64,000 nucleotides of DNA from Symbiodinium sp. CCMP2592 (GCA_905221615.1 CAJNDT010000610.1:1-64000), one strand, 5' to 3'; shown: positions 10,992-22,092, numbered from the stretch's first letter. A program made the numbers and translations. The notes: generated by a model from the letters alone, not told the origin.

Positions 10992-11104
10992 CTAATGTAG
11001 GAACCTGATTAAGGAACCTTGGGCCTCAATTTGGGTTCCTTATATGAATCCTACTATATTGGGGGTTATAGGGCCAGGGCTTCTTAATCAGGTTCCTACA
11101 TTAG
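10992..11104. mobile_element. MITE family R copy 1 at the oxidase exon edge
   Basis: CTAATGTAGGAACCTGATTA pairs perfectly with TAATCAGGTTCCTACATTAG. ACC lies on both sides. On the minus strand it starts at the likely donor G|GTCTAATG and ends CATTAG|GG. Confidence 0.85.
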
Positions 11105-11107
11105 ACC

Positions 11108-11225
11108 AGTCGGCAATGACAAGCCCAGGGTCCTTCATCAGCTTGACAGTTGGGACGATCTCCACCAACCTCGCTTCAGCACTTTCTTTCGCCACCGTAT
11201 AGTCCAACAGCTCGTCCAGCGTTTC
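11108..11225 (-). CDS. DAO: D-amino-acid oxidase, internal exon
   Basis: After the acceptor CTGCAG|GAAACG this exon encodes ETLDELLDYTVAKESAEAR followed by LVEIVPTVKLMKDPG. This matches the segment of the family that follows the GLW motif (TLDELL, then RLVxGVxLxRDP). It continues the 12217-12141 exon in frame (WATETLDELL). A family R MITE begins within three bases of the exon end, so the donor is probably GACTG|GTCTAATG, though its phase with the terminal exon was not resolved. Confidence 0.7.
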
Positions 11226-11442
11226 CTGCAGAAGTTGTAAGGCACTTAAAGATCTGCTTGCATCTACACTCGGCCCTGTTGTGTGGGCGGTTGTCGGAAA
11301 AGAAAACGGGTAGGCCGAAATCGAAAGCCCAACATCCAGCACACCCCAAAACCCTAAATATCCTACTTGATTTTTGGAGGAGGGGGGTTGTGTAGGATCC
11401 ACGCAAACCTCAAACTGAAACCCAAACCCTGAACCAAAAAGG

Positions 11443-11600
11443 CCAGATCCCTAAACCCTAAACCTCCTAAACCCCAAACCCCTGAACCCTAAACCCCAAC
11501 ACCCTAAAACCCTAAACCCTAAACCCTAAACCCTAAACCCTAAAACCCTAAAACCCTAAACCCTAAACCCTAAACCCCTACACCCTAAAACCCTAGACCT
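11443..11600. repeat. Interstitial CCCTAAA tract in oxidase intron
   Basis: About 20 units, partly perfect. It is followed by the degenerate CCCTAAAGCCC array up to about 12125. Confidence 0.93.
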
Positions 11601-11819
11601 CAAATCAAACTTTGACTTCCACAACCCTCGAGGCCCCAATGCCCTCAAGCCCTGAACCTTAAGCCCTAGACCCCGAAACCCTACAAGCCCCGAAACCGGT
11701 AAACCCTAAAGCCCGAAAGTAGACAGCCCTTAGAACGAACCAGTATCACAGTAATGGTTCCAAGACTCCCTCCAATTTCATCACAAGAAAATTATAAATG
11801 GTTCTAAAAGCATTAAAGA

Positions 11820-12128
11820 AACCCTAAAGCCCAAACTATAAGCCCCAAAACCCAAAGGCCCCAGCCCCAAAGCCCTTAAGCCTAAACCAAAAGGCCTGAA
11901 CCCTTAGACGTAAACCCAAAACCCTAAAGCCCTCAGCCCTCAAGCCCTAAACCCTAAGCCCAAAGCTCTAAACCCTAAGCCCAAAGTCCAAAGCCCTAAA
12001 GCCCTATACCCTAAGCCCTCAAGCCCTAAACCCTGTGCCCTAAAGCCCTAAGCCCTAAACCCTAAGCCCCAGGCCCAAAGCCCTAAATCCAAAGCCCTAA
12101 GCCCTAAAGCCCTAAGCCCTAGACCCCC
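11820..12128. repeat. Degenerate CCCTAAGCCC array in oxidase intron
   Basis: A variant telomere-like array with GCC interspersed ends directly at the conserved GLW-motif exon. Confidence 0.85.
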
Positions 12129-12140
12129 ACGACAAGCTTC

Positions 12141-12217
12141 GGTAGCCCATCGATCCGTCCGCGGGTCGTCGCAATGAAAGGGCATCCACAGGCCACCGGC
12201 ACCCATCGAACATGTGC
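12141..12217 (-). CDS. DAO: D-amino-acid oxidase, GLW-motif exon
   Basis: After the acceptor ATAAG|GCACATG this exon encodes SMGAGGLWMPFHCDDPRTDR and then WAT. This is the conserved AAGLW-type segment of D-amino-acid oxidases that contacts the flavin. It ends at ACC|GAAGC, a GA donor like those in the ankyrin gene. It is a single unique-sequence island between long degenerate CCCTAAA arrays, so it is easily missed. Confidence 0.8.
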
Positions 12218-12465
12218 CTTATGTACGAACTGACCTAACTTTCCATGGACTGTGTTCGAATCTTTGGAATACCATGCGAACTAGAACATGAACGAATCAC
12301 AGGTCAAAGTGCTTAGGGCTGTTGGCGTTTTTTAGAAGGTTTTTGGGTTTTTACTGTTTTGGATTTGTTAGTGCTTTAAGGCCCAAGGGCATATAAAATC
12401 CAGTCGGGCTGTATGGCTGAGACTTTAGGGTTCTAGGGCTAGGTCTTAAGGGTTGAGGCTCAGGG

Positions 12466-12578
12466 TACCCAGAGAGCCCAAGACCCCTTAATTAAGGACT
12501 ATGCCTTAAATTATAAGGGGACGCATCATATGATTTAAGATATATTCCTTAATTAAGGGGTATTGGGCTCTCTGGGTA
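12466..12578. mobile_element. MITE family D copy 3
   Basis: TACCCAGAGAGCCCAAGACC to GGTATTGGGCTCTCTGGGTA. It lies between the D-amino-acid oxidase exons at 12.2 and 14.5 kb. Confidence 0.88.
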
Positions 12579-12713
12579 CTCTGGCTCAGATCTCAGAAGG
12601 CTTTTAAAATACAAGCTCAGCGAAGACTTGATCAGGCCCTGCACGCTAACACCCTGAGACCTCGACCCTAAATCCAAGAGGTTCGGAGTCAGGTGCAGGG
12701 ATTGGGTCGAGAG

Positions 12714-12815
12714 GTTTAGGGTTTAGGGTTTAGGGTTCAGGGTTTAGGGTTTAGGGTTCAGGGTTTTAGGGTTTAGGGTTCAGGGTTTTAGGGTTTAGGG
12801 TTCAGAGTTTAGGGA
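12714..12815. repeat. Interstitial TTTAGGG tract
   Basis: TTTAGGG and TTCAGGG units in plus orientation, opposite to the tract at 11.5 kb. Confidence 0.93.
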
Positions 12816-13256
12816 TTGAGGATCAAACCGTAGCACTGCTATGCGCTACTAAACATTCCTATGTGTCGCCATAGCATGAGCAAGTACCAGTCCGAAAGTA
12901 CACGGTATCTAGCGCACTACAGCTCACCTGCTGGACTCCTACAGTAGCTTGTCGATGTCTGAAGACCAATTACTTGCAAGACAGGCACCAAGTATACGGG
13001 CAAATCTCGAAATCTAGGTCCCTTTTACTCTCCTTTTTGCAGGGGTGTCGTACTACGTAGTTTGGAATCTAGAAAGCGACCCCAATCTACAGAACTGCCC
13101 ATGCGCATCACGATCATCGTGTCATCTAATGCATGTGCTGCGAAGCGTCGTTCAGAAACCGGGAACAGCGCCCCAAAATCTCAACTTACGACTCCTGCAG
13201 GATGCGGCCCCTGCAACCGCAACAGTCAGGTCACGCACTTAGGGGCAAGAGGGAAT

Positions 13257-13365
13257 CAGTAAGTAGGTTCTAAGTAGCGTGAAAAGTACCCTACATGGAG
13301 TTCCACCAATTATAGATGTAAAACTACTTAAGACTGACTTTCTAAGTCCCCTCGGCCTCCAATCG
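13257..13365. mobile_element. MITE family C copy, diverged
   Basis: CAGTAAGTAGGTTCTAAGTA, GTACCCTACATGGAGTT and CTAAGTCCCC identify a degraded copy. Confidence 0.5.
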
Positions 13366-13509
13366 CATGTACAGCGACACTGTTAGCTTGACGACAACAC
13401 CGGAGTGATTCAATTAGTTATTCATAAATCCGCGACACAACCCCAAGCCCTACCCAAAATTCAAAACCCTACGCAATAAGACAACCTAAAACCCCTCAAC
13501 CGCAAACCC

Positions 13510-13601
13510 AGATACTGGGATGCAAGGGATGCCGAGGAGAGAAAAGCTGTACGTGCACTTGCTTCCTCGAAGAAAGCTCCTGATGACAAAGGCGTAGGGT
13601 G
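13510..13601 (+). CDS. Candidate small exon, unknown
   Basis: Between a CCCAG acceptor and a GG|GTGAGT donor the plus strand encodes YWDARDAEERKAVRALASSK followed by KAPDDKGV, a charged helical peptide. It lies in the D-amino-acid oxidase intron region on the opposite strand. It may be chance. Confidence 0.22.
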
Positions 13602-13871
13602 AGTTTGCGCATTGTTTAGATCGAAGTTGAACGATTCGGATTCAGGTTTCAGACATGGGCCTAGGCTGTATATAGAGGGATTAAGTTTGGAGAATAGGGA
13701 CAACTAGGCACGGATGGAGCAATACACTATGACTTAATTTAAGAGGGTTGCTGCTTGCGACTGCTGACTACTGCAGCTTTCCGCTGCTGCTTCACCCACC
13801 TCCTCGTCATCCTCCTACTGCCACTACCACTTCCCGACCCCGCGACAGCGACAGCGACGATTCCCACTGCT

Positions 13872-13878
13872 GATGCTG

Positions 13879-13909
<31 letters not shown>

Positions 13910-14016
13910 CACAACCACTACCACTACTACTGCTACTGCTACTTCTTCTATTACTACTACTACTACTACGACGACTACTACTGCTACTACTGCTACTACT
14001 ACTGCTACTACGACTA

Positions 14017-14055
<39 letters not shown>

Positions 14056-14056
14056 T

Positions 14057-14105
<49 letters not shown>

Positions 14106-14462
14106 GCTACTGCTACTGCTACTACTGCTACTACTGCTACTACTGCTACTACTGCTACTGCTGCTGCTGCTGCTGCTGCTACTGCTACTGCTACTGCTAC
14201 TGCTACTGCTACTACTGCTACTACTGCTACTACTGCTACTGTGCTACTGCTACTGCTACTGCTACTGCTACTGCTACTGTGCTACTGTGCTACTGTGCTA
14301 CTGTGCTACTGTGCTACTGCTACTGCTACTGCTACTGCTACTGCTACTGCTACTACTACTACTACTGCTGCTACTACTACTACTACTACTACTACTAGTC
14401 CTACCACGACGACTACTACTACTACTACTACTACTCCTCCTCCTCCTACTGCTACTGCTACT
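13872..14462. repeat. CTA/CTG trinucleotide microsatellite, about 590 bp
   Basis: Long runs of CTA are mixed with GCT-ACT and TGCTACTG units. All frames stay open only because of the triplet period. It lies inside the inferred first intron region of the D-amino-acid oxidase gene. Confidence 0.95.
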
Positions 14463-14504
14463 TCTCCATGCTTAGTCGTCAATCATCAAAAACAAAGCGA
14501 AGAA

Positions 14505-14580
14505 GACGCTCCAGGGCCGTCCGAAGGCCAATGGCCCCGGATCCCACCACCAAGACGCGCTTCATCGGGGTGGCCGCCAT
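14505..14580 (-). CDS. DAO: D-amino-acid oxidase, first exon with FAD-binding motif
   Basis: The ATG at 14580-14578 opens MAATPMKR and then VLVVGSGAIGLRTALERLL, a textbook beta-alpha-beta dinucleotide-binding start (GxGxxG) as found at the N-terminus of this oxidase family. The frame reaches a stop soon after, so a donor near 14505-14513 is likely (CTTC|GC or TTT|GTTTTT). One exon of roughly 20-30 residues between here and 12217 was not found. The assignment rests on motif, strand and order. Confidence 0.7.
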
Positions 14581-15162
14581 CGCTACACTTAGAGGCCCAG
14601 GGGCCTTAAGGGGTTTTTGGAGGGGGTTCCTTCAAGGGCTCCTATAAGACTTCTATAAGGGTTCTAAGTGGAGTCTAGGCCCCGGTTTATTGGGGGCTTT
14701 AAATATAAGTAGACTCATAGAGGCCTGAAGGGTTCCTGTATTGAAGAGCTACTTCATCAAGGCTTAGCATAAGGGCCTCAATAAACAGGACAGGGTTTTG
14801 GGATGTTTTGGGGTCTGTTAGACTGGACTTATATAAGGGGCATGAACGTCCTTCACCCTTGAACCAAAAACCGAAGCTTCAGCAGGCAGTTGCATGCAAC
14901 TCGTGAGTGGGACTCAAATTTCATGCTGACTGAGATCTTCAACCTGCATCGCAAAACCGAAGCCCCCTCAACAGCTTCCAGAAACCCTTAAGCCCCCAAC
15001 CCTAAACCCCCCTAAACCCCCACAACAAAAGATCCTCAGGCCCCTAAACTCCGGTTTCAACAACCCGCCCTCTAAAGGAAAGCTGCCGGTGCCGAGCCAC
15101 TTCCCCGGCCCAGGCCCCAAAGCACGTAGGCGACCAGAATGCCAGCCTAAAGGAGGCGGCTC

Positions 15163-15270
15163 TACCCAGAGACTCCAATATCCGCTTGATTAAGGAAAGT
15201 TCCTCAAATCATAGTCTGGATTCTCCTAGAATTCAAGGTACATTCTTAACGGTTATGGAGTCTCTTGGTA
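15163..15270. mobile_element. MITE family D copy 4
   Basis: TACCCAGAGACTCCAATA to TATGGAGTCTCTTGGTA; a diverged interior. Confidence 0.72.
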
Positions 15271-15493
15271 TTATATGGCTCTAATGAGTGTGCGCTACGC
15301 GCTTTGAGAAAATTGGGGGGAGTATAACGCTTTAGTATAGGAGCTTCAACAACTGGAATAGGGTCTTCAAGTTTTGGGTGTATCATCTTGAAAATACTGA
15401 GGGGCTACATCGTGATACTTACCTGGACACCGAAAATGGCCTTTTATAGGTTTTGGGCTACTATTTTACCTACTTTGGGGGGTTTAGGTAGTT

Positions 15494-15597
15494 GGACCCT
15501 AGAGTAATCTAGGAACAAAAGGGCGCCCTTCTTGGTTTAAAGGTGGTTATAAGGGAAGGTGAACCCTAAAAAGAAATAAAGGCTTACTCTGGGTCCG
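15494..15597. mobile_element. MITE family G copy 3
   Basis: GGACCCTAGAGTAATCTAGG to TTACTCTGGGTCC. Confidence 0.78.
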
Positions 15598-15654
15598 AGA
15601 AATACCCAACTCGGCTTCCGAGGTTTGGTGCAATACGGGCCGGGAGTCGAGGCA

Positions 15655-15767
15655 TACCCAGAGACTCCGACATGCCATGATTCAGTAATACTCCTTAAAC
15701 CGTATTAGGGATCCTACTATAATTTCAAGTGAATTCCTTATTCAAGTGGTTTTGGAGTCTCTGGGTA
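15655..15767. mobile_element. MITE family D copy 5
   Basis: TACCCAGAGACTCCGACA to GGTTTTGGAGTCTCTGGGTA. Confidence 0.82.
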
Positions 15768-15800
15768 GGCTGCTTGGGTTTGAGGGCCAAGGGGATTGGG

Positions 15801-15976
15801 ACGGTTGATGAAACAATCCTATAGGGTCCTTTGAGGGATCTATAGGATTTATGGTTTGACAGGGTTTAGGGTTAGTAATTTAGGGTTATGATATAAATCC
15901 TGCCTTACCTTAAGGACCCTGGACTATGGGAATTATGGTATTTAGTATGGGGAATGCAGGGTTTGTATCATCTACA
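15801..15976. mobile_element. MITE family A copy 5, interrupted
   Basis: The left tip ACGGTTGATGA is separated by about 70 bp of telomere-like sequence from ATGATATAAATCCTGCC and the rest of the element. Confidence 0.6.
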
Positions 15977-16483
15977 GGATCTCTGGCCAGACTTTCGGCT
16001 TTCAACCCTACTTGGACCTCTAGAAAACAAAGTAAGGGCGCATTCTAGATTGTAAATGGGAGCAAGCCACCCCCAAATTCCTGACTGCAACGCAAACCCG
16101 CTGATTCTCTACACCCTCCTAAACCCCTGAATCCTGAACCCTAAGCCCTAGAACCCCTAAACCCCAAACCCGATCAGACCCTAAACGGATCCTCCAAGCT
16201 GACCCTTCGGCATTCTGAGTTTCGGGTGTCATTCTAGGCTTTATGGGTTTGGGGAACTGAGGGTGTGGGGGTTTAGGGGTTTATGGGCTTAGGGTTTATA
16301 GGGTTTGGGGTTTAGGGGTGAGGGGTTTTCAGTTTCAGGGTCTAGGGGTCCATCCCTATCGAGTTGCATGCTTACGTTACACTAGACCCTGAGCCCTGAA
16401 CCCTAACATCAACTCGATATCCTAACACCTCAGCCCTGAACCCTACACTCAACACTCCAAATCCTAAAACCTACCTGGACGCT

Positions 16484-16531
16484 AAGAAACCTACCTTTCT
16501 AAGGACTGTTATAAGGAAATCAGCAAGTTCA
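16484..16531. mobile_element. MITE family M, left half
   Basis: AAGAAACCTACCTTTCTAAG followed by GACTGTTATAAGGAAATCA; no right half. Confidence 0.55.
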
Positions 16532-16653
16532 AGAGCTCTAAGAAAAAGCACAGGTTCATAGGGTCCAGGTATCCCCAAACCGCTGCTATATGCTATCGAA
16601 ACCCTCATTGACCCCTCTAAGAAGCCTAATTTAGAGAACTACGTCTATGTTAC

Positions 16654-16723
16654 CTGCATGCCTTCCAGCCCGACATCTGCGTCGCCGTCAAGCACCTCAA
16701 TACGTTTTGCGACTCTCCGAGTC
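16654..16723 (-). CDS. Candidate small exon, unknown
   Basis: The minus strand encodes RRVAKRIEVLDGDADVGLEG followed by MQ and then a GTAACA donor. The peptide looks coding and lies in a unique-sequence island between repeats. No family is recognised and no partner exon was found. Confidence 0.22.
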
Positions 16724-17287
16724 TTTTGGATGAGAATAGGGCTTCAGGGTGGCTTATGGTTTAGGGTCTTCATGGCTGAATAGGACTTTAGGGTGTATTG
16801 TGGTATATTATGCTATGGCTCTCTGAGTGAGTTCAGGGTGTAGGCTGTTCAGGCTTGAAATTTGCTTCCTAACTTTGAAAATTAGGTCCTCGAAGACCAG
16901 GAGTGTCAACTCTTTGGGTGATCGGAGGCGGAGTATATGGCTCAGGAGCCTTACTGCTTACAGCGGGTTTTTTTCATGTTAGTCAGGCGAAGGAGCCCTA
17001 AGTACGGAGTAGTGGCATTCTATGTTCGTTGCATGCACCACCGTCGACGTCGTCACGTCGTCGTCGTGTTGGTACTAGAACTCATGTGTCGACGGGGCAG
17101 TGTAGATCAATAGCAGCAGCAGGAAAGTCTATACAAGTATATCTGTATATCTATATATATATATATGTATACATGTAGTACCATTGTAAGGGTTTAGGGC
17201 TTGAGGAGCAGAAAACCCCCAAGCCCGAAGCCACCCCAAACTCGAGATTCCAACCTACCGAGCCACCCGTTTGAATGGTCGAGCTGG

Positions 17288-17402
17288 TTTGGGGTTTAGG
17301 GGTTTTTGGTTTTAGGGTTTATAGGGTTTTAGGGTATAGGGTTTCAGGGTTTAGGGTTTTAGAGTTTAGGGTTTTAGGGTTTAGGGTTGTAGGGTTCTTG
17401 GG
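17288..17402. repeat. Interstitial TTTAGGG tract
   Basis: Irregular TTTTAGGG and TTTAGGG units. Confidence 0.88.
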
Positions 17403-17609
17403 TAGTTTACGGCTTAGGGACGGAAACCTCTACGACCGCCGCTGGCATTGGCCAGGGAAGCCCCCCAAGAACTCGATGCGGGCGAGGCTCATGGTGCACA
17501 GAAAAGCCTCACAACACGGGGAGTGGACTTAGTAAGGGCTCTTAAAGGGCTCCTTAAAGGGATCTATAGGGTTCCTTAAAAGGATCTGTGGGGTGTAGCG
17601 TTAAGGGTC

Positions 17610-17722
17610 TACTTGGAGGGGCAGGGGACTTAGTAAGTCGTTTACAGGTAGTGTCATAATTGGAGTAACTCCATTTAGGGTACTTATAACTCTACTTACT
17701 AAGTCCCCCGCCCCTCCAAGTA
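17610..17722. mobile_element. MITE family C copy 2
   Basis: TACTTGGAGGGGCAGGGGAC pairs with CCCGCCCCTCCAAGTA, the GGGGCAGGGG subtype. Confidence 0.85.
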
Positions 17723-17861
17723 AGGTGGGCTTTAGGATTTTCAACGTGGAGGGGGAGGAGCGACCTTCAGGATCCATAAGCCGCCAACCCTAAATCGCAG
17801 GAATCAAGGCCCGAAAGGCAGGACCCCTGGGTACAGGAGAAGCGCTTTACGGTGCACATCA

Positions 17862-17964
17862 AGGGAGTTTCCGAATATAGGGGACCCTAACATGATACCC
17901 TAACTAGTAGGATCCTTATTATGAGGACCCGAAAATAAAGTACCTCTAATTTCGGAAACTCCCA
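17862..17964. mobile_element. MITE family E copy 3
   Basis: AGGGAGTTTCCGAATATAGG to AATTTCGGAAACTCCC. Confidence 0.82.
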
Positions 17965-18098
17965 CACCTGCAGAACCTGGTAAAACCCACACACCCTTAC
18001 CCCCAGAGCCCCGAAGTTGCAGAAGCCAAAACCGAAAGTTTAGGGCGAGCTTTAGGAATTAGGGGTTCGGGGCTTACCTAAACGCTAAAAAGAGAGCT

Positions 18099-18190
18099 TC
18101 CCAGAGGCTCCAAAACCCCCTTAATTTAGGAATAGACTTTAACGTATAGTATCCTTTATATGGCTCAAGGTATATTCCCGATGTCAAGGT
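18099..18190. mobile_element. MITE family D copy 6, right end lost
   Basis: CCCAGAGGCTCCAAAACCCC and the core remain; the right terminal repeat is missing. Confidence 0.6.
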
Positions 18191-18404
18191 TTAGGTTTGT
18201 GGGCTTTGCCAAGGCTCTTGCTTTGAATTAGGGTGTAGCGCTCTGTCGCCCAAGGCGCAGCAGGACTCTAAGGAACCTTCCTGTGTAAAGACTGGTACGA
18301 GGGGCGTCATCATGATTTACGGTACTGTATCCCAGAGCAACAAATTAAAGGCTAACGCTTTGGGGGGTAAACAAGGACTGGAATACAACAAACCTCTCGT
18401 GATC

Positions 18405-18509
18405 TGCTCCAAACGCCCCATAATTAAACAATACACCTTAAATCATATTCAAGATGCTACTATTATTCAAAGAATATTCCTTAGTTAAGAGATATTGGAG
18501 GCTCTGGGG
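18405..18509. mobile_element. MITE family D copy 7, left tip lost
   Basis: CTCCAAACGCCCCATAATTA to ATATTGGAGGCTCTGGGG. Confidence 0.62.
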
Positions 18510-18909
18510 CACTGAGGCTTAATGATCTGGCTTTGATTCTTAGGCTGGGGTTTTGGGATCTTGGGGTTTAGGGCTTACGTTGATTGAAGCTATAATATTA
18601 TGGCCTTGATAGTTAGAATTGCGAACGCAGAATAATCAGGCTAAGGGTGATCTTATGGGTAGAAACAGATCTTTTCGACCACTATATTCGGTTCCAGGGC
18701 GCCCTTTTTCCTTCCCGAATTGGGGGAACTAGACACTTGGACTTGGTGGCCTAGGATTCCTGTAAGGGTTCCTTAAACGAGCTTCTACAAGGGCTGCTAA
18801 ACGGTTGTAGTATAGGGTCCTGTGTGTAGGTTCTAAGACCATTGTTTCGGGAACGGTAGGGAAGTTCTCTTGGTGCTTGTTCCGACCCCTGTATTAAGAT
18901 GAGATACCT

Positions 18910-19033
18910 TACTTGGAGGGGCACGGGACTTAGTGAGTAGGTTATGAGTAGAGTTAGAAGTACCCTAAATGGAGTTACCCCAATTATAACCCTACGTATA
19001 AACGACTTACGAAGTCCCCTGCCCCTCCAAGTA
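18910..19033. mobile_element. MITE family C copy 3
   Basis: TACTTGGAGGGGCACGGGAC to CCTGCCCCTCCAAGTAA, the GGGGCAGGGG subtype. Confidence 0.85.
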
Positions 19034-19320
19034 AGCTTGGTCGATAGTTGATGGCTTGGTCTTAAAGCGTCGGGCCTTGGAGTCTTAGGGGGTGGAATCT
19101 TAAATTTTCAGCGTCGTTCGGTGTAGAGCTTTAGGTTTATTTACGGCTGTTGGTCCGTTGACTTAACCTAATTACTTCAAACAAGCCTAAATTCTGCATT
19201 TCAGAAGCCAGGGCGCGAAAGCCCCCAGGGCCAGTGGGTATCCCTGCGCGGGCAACATCAAGGTAGCTCTCCAAACCCTACCTCCGAAATCCAGAACGGT
19301 TTAACCCCAAAACCCGTAAA

Positions 19321-19420
19321 CAACCGAAACCCTAAAACCCTAAACCCTAAACCCTAAAACCTAAAACCCTAAACCCCTAAACCCTAAACCCCTAAAACCC
19401 TAAAACCCTAAACCCTAAAC
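19321..19420. repeat. Interstitial CCCTAAA tract
   Basis: About 13 units with A-length variants. Confidence 0.93.
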
Positions 19421-19489
19421 TATCGGATGTAGGGCCCTGGGCCCGAGTTTATTCATGCTTGGTACCCTTGCTTAATGATTAGAGCACGT

Positions 19490-19590
19490 ATATAATATCC
19501 CTAGGCATTAAGGACTCATATATTCAGGCTTTTGGGCCCAAAGACATACTATATAAGGCTTTTGGGCGATTTTGATGCCCAGGGTATGGG
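19490..19590. mobile_element. MITE family Q copy 1
   Basis: The pair AGGCTTTTGGGCCCAAAGAC and AAGGCTTTTGGGCGATTTTG repeats at 22907 and 26207. Confidence 0.6.
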
Positions 19591-19882
19591 GGCCTAAGGA
19601 ATGGCATTACTAGTTAATCAATTAATCAGGATTCTACATGTCGTGCCTCTCAGGATTTTGAAGATTGCGTTTCGGGGTTGTGCAAAGCTGAAAGCATGAG
19701 AGTTGGGCTTTCCTTCCTGTTGAAGCCCTTCGGCCTTAGGTGCAGGCTTGGAAAGAGAGGGCGCCTAGGGGCCCTTGTTGGGTGTAGGGTTTTGGGTCGT
19801 AGGATCCGAACTGTGGTTCTATGTCAGCGTCTCCAAACTTTAAAATTGAGGCCCCTGTGATGCTGCACTTGTTGCGTAACGC

Positions 19883-20044
19883 ATGGCCGAAACTGCTCCT
19901 AGTAAGCCCCAATTACGTCATGGTACTGGTCCGCATAAGAGACCTGAGGCGCTGACCACACAACGGCAGCAACAGCAAAAGCAGCAGCAACAGCAGCCCC
20001 AACCGCAACAGCAGCAGCAGCAGCAACAGAACCAGAAACAGTAA
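19883..20044 (+). CDS. Candidate Gln-rich exon over a CAG/CAA repeat
   Basis: An ATG opens MAETAPSKPQLRHGTGPHKR, then a glutamine-rich run encoded by mixed CAG/CAA, ending NQKQ and a stop whose context (AAACA|GTAAGC) is also a good donor. The mixed codons make it look slightly more than a bare microsatellite, but it may be non-coding. The opposite strand is open only as leucine or alanine runs. Confidence 0.25.
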   Translation: MAETAPSKPQLRHGTGPHKRPEALTTQRQQQQKQQQQQPQPQQQQQQQQNQKQ

Positions 20045-20059
20045 GCAGCAACAACAACA

Positions 20060-21180
20060 ACACCAAGCAACTGTCAAGCGCCAACTTCCCAACAGTGCAC
20101 AAACCAATCGCAGAAGCAGAAGCCGGCAAGGAGTCATGCTTCGGTGCAAAGCAAATGACAAATCCCAACTTCTTTCTGCAACACCCAAGGTTTATTGCAG
20201 CTTAAATTGGCTTAAATAATAGAATATTTAATATCTTCCCTGAAAAAATGTTGCAAGCTTCTCGAACCAAACTCTCTAAAGCCAATCAGGTGCACAGTCA
20301 AGTTCAACTGTCCGCATCTGCAATGAACTACCATCACCTAGTTCCTCAGCGTGAAGACAAAATGTTTTAGGCCAGGGGCAACTATGAATAGGGTTGTTGA
20401 TACCCAACTAAGGGGGTTTGAGCAATGAGACCTATAGCTGCCTGATGCAGAACATCTCAGAACTATACCTGCAAAACTGTTACCAAGCCGTCTGGCGGCC
20501 TTACGAAAACGATCGTAGTTCAACGTAAAGTTCAGGAAATCAAGGGCGGTGTTCTGAAGCCTTAATGGTTTAGGCTTTGGTTTCGAACGTTGAAACACCT
20601 GGGTCAATCCCTTCCGTGCTACGTGTTCAGTAAGGGGTGGCAAAGGCGATACCGATGTTCTATGTTAGTGTCACATGCTGTTGTTCGGATTTCCCGTGTG
20701 GGACTTTGAGAAGACGGCACTGCAGGCCGGTTGTGACTTATAATCGGCGGATGTTTGTTGATCTGTCTTCTCCCCGGCCTATTAGAGAAACCGGACTCTT
20801 GTTGCAATAGCGGCTGCCTCATACACTCCATCAGGAACCTAATGAAAGCGACCAACGTGACCAGCATGCAGAACTTACTTGTCAGTTGATCGGCTGGGGA
20901 GGGTCAAAAACACCCACAACGCAGGTTCAAGGCTGGTTACAGAGATGCTGAAAGTGGGAGGAACAAGGGATAAACAAAACTTCAACTATCCAGAACCCCA
21001 ATAAACACATCATACCTGTAGCCGCCTCTTCCGCTATCCGTGCACCTCTAAGCTCAAATGTTAATCAAACACCTGAACAAACAGGGAAGTTCTGAGCTCA
21101 TTTTCTGAATGCAGCTATCATGAACAAATTAGGCAAAGCAAACGAAAGGCTGTATTAATACTGTATTAAGTTATTGTAAC
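20060..21180. other. Unique sequence, no supported gene
   Basis: Relatively repeat-free for this window. Short open frames exist on the minus strand (for example near 20643-20338) but none shows a family motif. Confidence 0.4.
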
Positions 21181-21423
21181 GTTAAAGCAGGTTGCCGTGC
21201 CAAGTATTCGTACAGGCTCTTGGTATGGCAACACCATGGCAAACAAGTCGGTAAATACCAAGATCAGCAACTCGCAAGCCTGCCAAGATGCACACTCTAC
21301 TTGTGCTGCAATGATGCTTAGACTGCATGTTGCGCGAGCGGCTCATTACACCAGGAACGCATGGCACAGTCTTCTGCCTCAGGTTAGTCTGGGTCCATCG
21401 CAAGCGATCAGAACCTGGACCAA

Positions 21424-21513
21424 TTTGGGAAGTTCCGAAGATTCGGGGTACCTTATTTTGGGGTCCTTATAGTAAGGATCCTACTAGGGTCCTCTATTTT
21501 CGGAAACCCCCAT
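21424..21513. mobile_element. MITE family E copy 4, shortened
   Basis: TTTGGGAAGTTCCGAAGATT to TTTTCGGAAACCCCCATTTG, with part of the core missing. Confidence 0.75.
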
Positions 21514-21743
21514 TTGTTCGTCATGGTTCTGATCGCTGAATGGACACAAATGCCACGACGATCTCAATATGTGAGGGTATATTCACCTCGGGCTTCTACC
21601 AATCGGTCTCCTTGCAACGACTTGCTGCACCGCGTGGGGGAGTTGGGTTGAGCCGTTTCCCAATACTTTGTCACACCTGATCTGATATCCAAGGAGCTGC
21701 CATCCTGACTTCGTTTCTCGGTCTCATAGTATATAAGTACGGA

Positions 21744-21853
21744 CATATGGGAGTTTCCGAAAACTAGGGGTACCTTTCCTGGGGTCCTTAAAATAAGGAT
21801 CCTACTATTTAAGGTACTATGTTAGGGTCCCCTATTTTCGGAAACTCCCATAT
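21744..21853. mobile_element. MITE family E copy 5
   Basis: CATATGGGAGTTTCCGAAAA to TTTTCGGAAACTCCCATAT, intact. Confidence 0.9.
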
Positions 21854-22092
21854 ACCCCTAACATACACAGCACAGATGCACACGCCTACGCGCACACAAG
21901 CACACACAAACTTTGCATACAGAGACGAACAAGCACAAAAAACATGCGCGCCGACGGCCTAATGTCAACGTACACGATACCTAGGCCCCCGAAGACCTAA
22001 ACCTTAAACCGCCCCAGCCCCGAAACTTGAGCCCTTTGCCCCGCATCTCACCATTGCCTTGCCGTACTGCTCGCCCAGGCTACCTGTCGCAA

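Noticed and set aside
11443..12128. A true chromosome end
   Set aside because: Telomere motifs occur in both orientations, are short and degenerate, and lie inside a gene with unique sequence on both sides.
13755..14609. Long plus-strand frames of Thr, Ala or Leu runs (284 and 200 codons)
   Set aside because: They are open only because a CTA/CTG microsatellite has a triplet period; all phases read as homopolymer runs. The true coding signal is on the minus strand at 14505-14580.
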